Of a DNA stretch of 19,036 nt, positions 14,904 to 19,036 are shown piece by piece. Position 1 is the first letter of the stretch. Every line of letters begins with the position of its first letter. Below the pieces are notes generated by a model. The model was not told the origin of the DNA and did not search any database. It worked only from the letters and a program-made list of their open reading frames with translations. The stretch lies in assembly GCA_030836365.1 (NCBI GenBank), contig JAURQB010000056.1:1-19036 (forward strand), in the 5' to 3' direction. The position numbers and the translations under genes are program-made. This DNA comes from Bdellovibrionota bacterium (GTDB taxonomy: Bacteria > Bdellovibrionota > Bacteriovoracia > Bacteriovoracales > Bacteriovoracaceae).

Positions 14904-15359
14904 ATGTCTAGAATTCTTTCGTGGAAAAAAATATTAGAGCAAGACCTGGACTATATAAGTGATGAGCTTAAAGAGCACTTAACAGGCAGGTCATGCATTA
15001 TCTTTACAGGGGAAGTTGGTGCAGGTAAAACAACCTTTATTCAACATTTCATGAAAAGTGGCACCACTAAAACCGATGATATTTTATCTCCAACTTATTC
15101 CATTATTAATGAACAAGGGGTTTTTGCTCATGCGGATTTTTATCGAATTGATGATTCAGAAGAAATTATTCATCTTGAAATGGGACTATATGCTGAGGGG
15201 AAAGAGTATTTTCTAATAGAGTGGGGAATGCCTTATCTGCACGCAATACGAGCACAACTTGGTGAGCAGTTTAATTATTACGAGTTAATAATTGATATCA
15301 ATTTAGGTGAGGATCCAACAATTAGCTCACGCAATATTCATTTAAAGAAAATTTTATAA
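14904..15359 (+). CDS. tsaE: tRNA t6A synthesis ATPase TsaE
   Basis: A 151-residue P-loop ATPase. With TsaB, TsaC and TsaD it makes the t6A37 modification of ANN-decoding tRNAs; TsaE binds TsaB-TsaD and resets the complex by ATP hydrolysis. Walker A is GEVGAGKTT (36-44). The switch-like SPTYSI (62-67), HADFYRID (76-83) and the terminal IEWG (105-108) are the family's three diagnostic motifs. The length fits (E. coli 153). The ATG at 14904 is 13 bases after pdxJ and has a modest AAGG ten bases upstream. It is the last gene of the cdaA cluster; 249 bases follow before iscR. No other t6A gene is in the window, which is normal since they are often scattered. Confidence 0.95.
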   Translation: MSRILSWKKILEQDLDYISDELKEHLTGRSCIIFTGEVGAGKTTFIQHFMKSGTTKTDDILSPTYSIINEQGVFAHADFYRIDDSEEIIHLEMGLYAEGKEYFLIEWGMPYLHAIRAQLGEQFNYYELIIDINLGEDPTISSRNIHLKKIL

Positions 15360-15443
15360 TTAATCATTATCTTGAGGGTTTACGTCGGGATAACGTGTAA
15401 AAATTTCTAAAAAATTATCTGTATTTTTGGCTTGCACTTACAT

Positions 15444-15485
15444 AAATATTTGATAACTTGATTAAATTTTTTTTATCAAATATTT
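15444..15485. repeat. AT-rich 13-bp inverted repeat upstream of iscR
   Basis: AAATATTTGATAA (15444-15456) and its exact reverse complement (15473-15485) flank a 16-base spacer ending in a T-run. The right arm ends three bases before the iscR -35. It may be the end-of-operon hairpin of the cdaA cluster or a binding site for a regulator of iscR. The rest of the tsaE-iscR gap holds no ORF that I trust. Confidence 0.55.
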
Positions 15486-15488
15486 TGT

Positions 15489-15518
15489 TTGACTCCCCAT
15501 TTATTATCTTGTCATACT
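15489..15518 (+). promoter_or_regulatory. Candidate iscR promoter
   Basis: TTGACT (15489-15494) is followed after 18 bases by CATACT (15513-15518), a good -35 and a fair -10. Transcription would begin about 85 bases before the iscR ATG, leaving a leader that contains the CTTTAGT/ACTAAAG dyad. Confidence 0.5.
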
Positions 15519-15526
15519 ATCCGAGT

Positions 15527-15562
15527 CTTTAGTTTTACCACGGGAAGGGAATATTACTAAAG
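15527..15562 (+). promoter_or_regulatory. Dyad in the iscR leader sharing a 13-base motif with the bfd promoter
   Basis: CTTTAGT (15527-15533) and ACTAAAG (15556-15562) are perfect inverted repeats 22 bases apart. The right arm is part of AATATTACTAAAG (15550-15562), which agrees at 12 of 13 positions with AATATTACTCAAG on the minus strand at 6305-6317, over the bfd -10. A common regulator is possible. Confidence 0.4.
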
Positions 15563-15608
15563 CAGAGCACAGACATTTTGTATTAATTGGATTTATGGAG
15601 GAAGACCA

Positions 15609-16184
15609 ATGAGATTAACATCAAAAGGGCGCTACGCCGTTCGAGCAATGCTAGATTTAACAACACACAGTAATGGAAGCCCTGTTCGTTTACAGGAAAT
15701 TTCAAATCGTCAAAACATTAGCTTGCACTATCTAGAGCAACTATTTAGAAAACTAAGAAACGGGCAAGCCGTAAAATCGGTAAGAGGTCCAGGTGGTGGC
15801 TATGTGTTGGCACGTTCAATGGATCAAATAACAATTAAGCAAATCCTTGATTGTGTCGGAGAAAATATCAATCCGGCGAAAGACATTGTTGGGTCTGAAG
15901 CAGAAAATGCAAATACTGTAGAGTATCACTTATCTCGTAACTATTTCCAAAATCTTGGTACGATTATGAGAGAGTATCTGACGACAACGACTCTTGGTGA
16001 TTTAATGAGAAAGGCTGGGGATATCGAGATTCCAACAAGGACCGAAGAAGCTACGCTAGCAACAGAAACTATAGCGAATGTTCACCAAACGAGCTCGACA
16101 ACTTCGACTACTGAGGCTAATACAGAAGCAACAAATAACTTTGCTTCAATGATTAGAGGTCCTCTTGGAGAAATTAATCAGTAA
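15609..16184 (+). CDS. Rrf2-family regulator, IscR-like but lacking cluster cysteines
   Basis: A 191-residue winged-helix regulator of the Rrf2 family. The N-terminal 80 residues are strongly IscR-like: MRLTSKGRYAVRAMLDL, ISLHYLEQLFRKLR, then the wing VKSVRGPGGGYVLAR. IscR of E. coli holds a [2Fe-2S] cluster with Cys92, Cys98, Cys104 and His107. Here the corresponding stretch (about 90-108, NPAKDIVGSEAENANTVEYH) has no cysteine, and the only Cys in the protein is Cys82. A cluster is therefore unlikely to be bound in the usual way. A tail of about 35 residues rich in T, S, E and A (roughly 145-180) replaces the usual end and makes the protein longer than most family members (about 135-165). 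The ATG follows GGAGG (15597-15601) by seven bases. Its last codons overlap the cysteine desulfurase start, so the two are coupled, and it probably controls its own operon. Confidence 0.9.
   Translation: MRLTSKGRYAVRAMLDLTTHSNGSPVRLQEISNRQNISLHYLEQLFRKLRNGQAVKSVRGPGGGYVLARSMDQITIKQILDCVGENINPAKDIVGSEAENANTVEYHLSRNYFQNLGTIMREYLTTTTLGDLMRKAGDIEIPTRTEEATLATETIANVHQTSSTTSTTEANTEATNNFASMIRGPLGEINQ
16155..16159 (+). promoter_or_regulatory. Ribosome binding site for the TTG start of the desulfurase
   Basis: AGAGG at 16155-16159, inside the iscR-like coding end, precedes TTG at 16165 by five bases. The next in-frame ATG is 23 codons on and would cut off the conserved DYN motif, so the TTG is the best start although ATC or ATT codons behind GGAG (16167-16170) are conceivable. 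Confidence 0.5.
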
Positions 16185-17358
16185 ATCTATTTATTGTGAT
16201 TACAATTCAACATCTCCGCTCTCAGAATCTGTAATGAGTTTTCTGGGAGCCGGAGATTTTCTTTTTGCAAATCCGAGCAGTGTTCATCAGCTTGGGAAAA
16301 AATCAAAGAAAGTAATTCGTGAAGTATCTGAATATATAATTGATCTTTATTCTCTTAATCAAAGAGAGAAAAATTGTATATTCCACAGTGGTGCGACTGA
16401 GGGGTTAAACTCCCTGATTCTTGGCCTGGTTTACAAACATATTTTGGAAAAAGGGAAATCTCTAAGCCTATTTTATTCCCCTTTAGATCATAGTTGCATT
16501 GTTAACTTATGCCCTTTAATTGAAAAATTAGGCGCCACCACGATAGAGTTACCCATTTTAACAACAGGGGAAATCGATCTCGCACAGGCTAAAAATTTAA
16601 TTGCTGAAACCAGTGCAGATGTTAAAGTTCTAAACTATACCTGGGTAAATAACGAAATCGGTTTAGTACAATCCTTAAGTCAGGTAAAAGAGCTGAAGGA
16701 TAATACTGATTGTGTTGTTATTGTTGATGCAGTTCAATCTCCTGGGAAAATTGAAGGCTGGCAAAAAGTCGAACCATCGCTTGATGCGTATGTTTTTAGC
16801 GCGCACAAATTTGGTGCCCTCAAAGGTGTAGGCTTTACTCTTTTAAATAATGACCTAGAAATATCACCGGCCCTTAAAGGTGGAGGTCAGCAAAATGGTC
16901 TTCGCTCGGGTACGGAAAACATTATGGGGATCCAAACAATTGAGTTGGCTTACAGAGATCTTTTGAAAGTGACTGGTGAAAAAGATTACTACTTATCTCA
17001 AAAAAGTCTTATTTCGAGCATTGAAGATCATATTTTTTCGATGATTGGAGACGAGTCAATGATGGTCTCTCAAAATTTGAAAAATAGAAACGTTAACACC
17101 ATTAGTTTTGTTTCGCCTGATGTGAAGGCAAACGTTATTATGATGTCAATGGATCTTAACGGCCTTGAAGTTAGCTCTGGGAGCGCCTGTTCAAGTGGGG
17201 CCAGCTTACCAAGTCGCATATTAACTAAACTTGGCTTTTCAAACGAACAGACACATGGAGGAATTCGACTTTCTTTTTCTCCATCATTCTCCTCGGAGCA
17301 AGCTGAAGAGGTGAAAAAAAGACTAACCCAATCTCTAGGAAAATATTATCATAAGTAG
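16165..17358 (+). CDS. iscS: Cysteine desulfurase (IscS/NifS family)
   Basis: A 397-residue PLP enzyme that takes sulfur from cysteine as an enzyme-bound persulfide for Fe-S cluster and thio-cofactor synthesis. The PLP lysine is Lys215 (SAHKFGALKG). His109 (LDHSC), Asp188 and Gln191 (VDAVQSPGK) contact the cofactor. Cys342 in SSGSACSSG is the persulfide-carrying residue on the mobile loop, as in group I IscS/NifS. NPSSVHQLG, FHSGATEG and GGGQQNGLRSGTEN are further family marks. The TTG start at 16165 gives the usual N-terminus (IYCDYNSTSPL) and overlaps the upstream regulator by 20 bases. In the classic operon iscU, iscA, hscB, hscA and fdx follow; here an alcohol dehydrogenase comes 24 bases later instead. 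The housekeeping IscS role fits, but a NifS-like accessory enzyme is possible, so the symbol is moderately certain. Confidence 0.93.
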   Translation: MEKLISKSIYCDYNSTSPLSESVMSFLGAGDFLFANPSSVHQLGKKSKKVIREVSEYIIDLYSLNQREKNCIFHSGATEGLNSLILGLVYKHILEKGKSLSLFYSPLDHSCIVNLCPLIEKLGATTIELPILTTGEIDLAQAKNLIAETSADVKVLNYTWVNNEIGLVQSLSQVKELKDNTDCVVIVDAVQSPGKIEGWQKVEPSLDAYVFSAHKFGALKGVGFTLLNNDLEISPALKGGGQQNGLRSGTENIMGIQTIELAYRDLLKVTGEKDYYLSQKSLISSIEDHIFSMIGDESMMVSQNLKNRNVNTISFVSPDVKANVIMMSMDLNGLEVSSGSACSSGASLPSRILTKLGFSNEQTHGGIRLSFSPSFSSEQAEEVKKRLTQSLGKYYHK

Positions 17359-17382
17359 GTAATTAATTTTCTGGAGCTATCT

Positions 17383-18513
17383 TTGAGCAATTTATCATAC
17401 TATCACTTTCCAACAGAGATTATTTTTGGTTCAGGCTCATCTGAGCAAATGATCGTTGAAGTAAAAAAACATAATTTCAATCGGATCTTATTTGTGGCGG
17501 ACTCAAATGTCGTGAAATTCGATTTCTTTAATACCATCAGGGAAAAATTCGAAGAAAATTTTGATGTAATGACTTTTTCCGAGTTTTCTCCAAATCCATT
17601 GAGTAATGAAATTGATCAATTTGAAGATAAAAATATTGATCTTATTATTGCTATTGGCGGTGGAGCAAGTATGGATGTGGCCAAGGCTTTGAGTGTTTCA
17701 ATAGATCACCCTGGTAAAATTTTAGACTATGATGAGGCAAAGGGAGGAGATAACAAAATTGATTGTGGTAAATTGATCCCTGTCTGGGCGGTGCCAACAA
17801 CATCGGGAACGGGAAGTGAAGTGGGAAGAAGTGCTGTTATTTCAGACGAGGAGACAAAGCAGAAAAAAATTATATTTCACCCAAATTTAATTCCTTCATT
17901 AGTGTTTTGTGATCCTGTTTTGACCGAAAATTTGCCGTCAAAAATTACGGCACAAACTGGTATTGATGCTTTTGTTCATTTGTTTGAGGCTTACTGCGCC
18001 CCTGGTTTTCATCCAATGGCAGATGGGATTGCACTAGAAGGAATGCGCTTAATAGAAAAAAGTTTAATCAGGGCGGTTAATGCGCCTGATTTGGAGGCAC
18101 GCACGAATATGATGGCCGCGGCGATGATGGGGGCTGTTGCTTTTCAAAAGGGCCTTGGAAATATTCATTCATGCGCGCATAGTTTATCAGCATGTTTTGA
18201 CATTCACCATGGCTTGGCCAATGGGGTAATGCTTCCTTACGGTGCCCAGGTAAATCTATCTTCTTTAGGAGAAAAGGCACAAACAGTGTCTTCCATTTTG
18301 GGCAACAGTTCTTCAGCGGGAGATGATCTTCCTCATTTATTAATCGACTTAGTGACAGAAAGTGGCTTGCCTACAAACCTTGGGGCATTCGGAATTGTTA
18401 AGGATGACTGTGTTAAATTATCTAGGTATGCCTTCGAAGATGGCTGTCATCAAACCAATGCATGTGTGATGACAGAGGGGATGTTTGTTGAGTTGTTTAA
18501 TTCAGCTTTGTAA
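17383..18513 (+). CDS. Iron-containing (group III) alcohol dehydrogenase
   Basis: A 376-residue NAD(P)-dependent dehydrogenase of the FucO/AdhB type. The N-terminal Rossmann-like part has GGGASMDVAK (92-101) and PTTSGTGSEV (138-147) for nucleotide binding. The metal site is complete and at positions one less than FucO: Asp195 and His199 (GIDAFVH), His262 (GNIHSCAH) and His276 (IHHGLANG). The length is normal. The substrate is open: butanol-like, lactaldehyde, phosphonoacetaldehyde-type or other small alcohols and aldehydes cannot be told apart here. The start TTG at 17383 is six bases after GGAG (17373-17376). It follows the desulfurase by 24 bases and is probably in the iscR operon. If its metal is iron, the shared control would make sense, but zinc members exist. 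No terminator is obvious behind it. Confidence 0.93.
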   Translation: MSNLSYYHFPTEIIFGSGSSEQMIVEVKKHNFNRILFVADSNVVKFDFFNTIREKFEENFDVMTFSEFSPNPLSNEIDQFEDKNIDLIIAIGGGASMDVAKALSVSIDHPGKILDYDEAKGGDNKIDCGKLIPVWAVPTTSGTGSEVGRSAVISDEETKQKKIIFHPNLIPSLVFCDPVLTENLPSKITAQTGIDAFVHLFEAYCAPGFHPMADGIALEGMRLIEKSLIRAVNAPDLEARTNMMAAAMMGAVAFQKGLGNIHSCAHSLSACFDIHHGLANGVMLPYGAQVNLSSLGEKAQTVSSILGNSSSAGDDLPHLLIDLVTESGLPTNLGAFGIVKDDCVKLSRYAFEDGCHQTNACVMTEGMFVELFNSAL

Positions 18514-18586
18514 AAAATGAATGGTGATGGGAAATGACAGCAATTTTTTTGTTGCCAAGATAAAAAAAACAGTTCAACCTTTTAAT

Positions 18587-18592
18587 TATAAG
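18587..18592 (+). promoter_or_regulatory. Possible -10 of the HU promoter
   Basis: TATAAG at 18587-18592 follows an A-rich tract (18561-18569) and would start transcription just ahead of the leader hairpin. No good -35 is found at 16-18 bases, so the promoter is weakly supported. Confidence 0.3.
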
Positions 18593-18593
18593 C

Positions 18594-18627
18594 ATTTAAC
18601 AAGGCAAACTCGAAAGAGTTGTTAAAT
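18594..18627 (+). promoter_or_regulatory. Leader hairpin with GAAA tetraloop before HU
   Basis: ATTTAAC (18594-18600) pairs with GTTAAAT (18621-18627). Inside, AACTC and GAGTT close a GAAA loop (18612-18615), leaving a six-base bulge (18601-18606) on the 5' side. It ends ten bases before the AAGGAGG ribosome site. A 5' stem of this kind often stabilises abundant mRNAs. Confidence 0.55.
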
Positions 18628-18636
18628 TAAACCGCC

Positions 18637-18643
18637 AAGGAGG
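18637..18643 (+). promoter_or_regulatory. Strong ribosome binding site for HU
   Basis: AAGGAGG, the strongest Shine-Dalgarno in the window, ends four bases before the ATG at 18648. It fits the high expression expected of a nucleoid protein. Confidence 0.85.
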
Positions 18644-18647
18644 CATT

Positions 18648-18926
18648 ATGAACAGAAAAGAACTAATCGAAGCAGTTCTAAACAACAAAGAGTTAAATCA
18701 CATCACGAAAAAAGATGCTGATAGACTAATCACAGCAACTTTTGAAACAATCAAAAAGACTGTTAAGAAAGGTGAAGATGTATCTTTAGTTGGATTTGGT
18801 ACTTGGGTACGTGCTAAGCGTGCTGCTAGAACTGGTGTTAATCCAGCAACTGGCGAAAAGATCAAAATCCCAGCAAAGAAAGTTCCTAAGTTTAGAGCAG
18901 GAAAAGCTTGGAAAGATATGTTCTAA
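18648..18926 (+). CDS. hup: HU-family DNA-binding protein
   Basis: A 92-residue nucleoid protein that binds and bends DNA as a dimer. The helical half starts MNRKELIEAVLN. The core has VGFGTW, and the beta-arm region carries RTGVNPATGEKIKIPA, with the intercalating proline in NPATG, then PKFRAGKAWKDMF at the end. This is HU rather than IHF by length (about 90) and by the K-rich helices. Only one HU gene is seen, so the product may be a homodimer. The coding sequence is codon-biased towards GCT, GGT and AAA and looks adapted to high expression compared with its neighbours. It is a single-gene unit with its own leader hairpin, strong ribosome site and terminator. Confidence 0.97.
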   Translation: MNRKELIEAVLNNKELNHITKKDADRLITATFETIKKTVKKGEDVSLVGFGTWVRAKRAARTGVNPATGEKIKIPAKKVPKFRAGKAWKDMF

Positions 18927-18953
18927 TTTCTCTTTTGAGAGTTTAGATATTTT

Positions 18954-18986
18954 AGGGGAAGCCTTTTGTGCTTCCCCTTTTTTTTT
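18954..18986 (+). terminator. Intrinsic terminator of HU
   Basis: GGGGAAGC (18955-18962) pairs with GCTTCCCC (18970-18977) around a seven-base loop, followed by nine T (18978-18986). It is the clearest one-sided terminator in the window. Confidence 0.93.
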
Positions 18987-18989
18987 GGA

Positions 18990-19021
18990 GGCGTCATTCG
19001 CCAGGATGGGCGAATGACGCC
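18990..19021. repeat. Perfect 13-bp GC-rich inverted repeat with nested palindromes
   Basis: GGCGTCATTCGCC (18990-19002) and its exact reverse complement (19009-19021) flank a six-base loop. Each arm is again a short palindrome (GGCG, five bases, CGCC). No T-tract follows. It stands three bases after the HU terminator and is GC-rich against AT-rich surroundings. Its layout resembles the element at 1083-1153. Confidence 0.8.
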
Positions 19022-19036
19022 GAACAACTCAGAACA

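Noticed and set aside
1..19036. CRISPR array, tRNA/rRNA genes, insertion sequence or prophage
   Set aside because: No regularly spaced repeats, no structural RNA features and no transposase or integrase motifs were found by eye.

Overview
The window is AT-rich bacterial chromosome, densely packed with genes on both strands and carrying no tRNA, rRNA, CRISPR array, transposase or phage gene that I can see. The gene set is that of a diderm bacterium: secreted and lipoprotein signals, bacterioferritin with Bfd, a PilZ-GAF-AAA regulator, and a cdaA-ybbR-glmM cluster. Low GC, lysine-rich proteins, frequent TTG starts and a giant exported coiled-coil protein suggest a low-GC member of the Bdellovibrionota (Bacteriovorax-like). 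That placement is inference from style and was not tested by a search.

Left part (1-8340). An MFS transporter cut by the window edge converges on an alpha/beta hydrolase across a nested inverted repeat with perfect 27-bp arms. Next come a TTG-started, exported 1089-residue coiled-coil protein with two period-4 glycine tracts and a bidirectional terminator. A minus-strand iron-storage pair follows: bfr, and bfd as a 54-residue gene behind a strong promoter whose -10 sits inside a palindrome. Beyond it a RimK-like ATP-grasp ligase lies head to head with an M14 (MpaA-like) probable lipoprotein.

Middle (8340-15360). A PilZ-GAF-AAA-Fis regulator has lost the GAFTGA loop and several catalytic residues of sigma-54 activators, and is preceded by a sigma-28-like promoter sequence and a 12-bp palindrome. 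A YjbQ family gene on the minus strand is followed by a plus-strand cluster: cdaA (c-di-AMP synthase), ybbR (its membrane partner), glmM, pdxJ and tsaE. The first three are a conserved cell-wall/c-di-AMP module; pdxJ and tsaE follow at short spacing.

Right part (15360-19036). An Rrf2/IscR-type regulator lacking the three cluster-ligand cysteines of IscR is followed by an overlapping cysteine desulfurase and an iron-type alcohol dehydrogenase. No iscU, iscA or hscBA gene follows. A 13-base motif near the iscR start matches the bfd promoter at 12 of 13 positions, hinting at shared iron or Fe-S control. The window ends with an HU gene that has a structured leader, a canonical terminator, and a second nested inverted repeat. 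The best candidates for something undescribed are the degenerate regulator, the coiled-coil envelope protein, the cysteine-less IscR with its shared operator-like motif, and the two nested inverted repeats.
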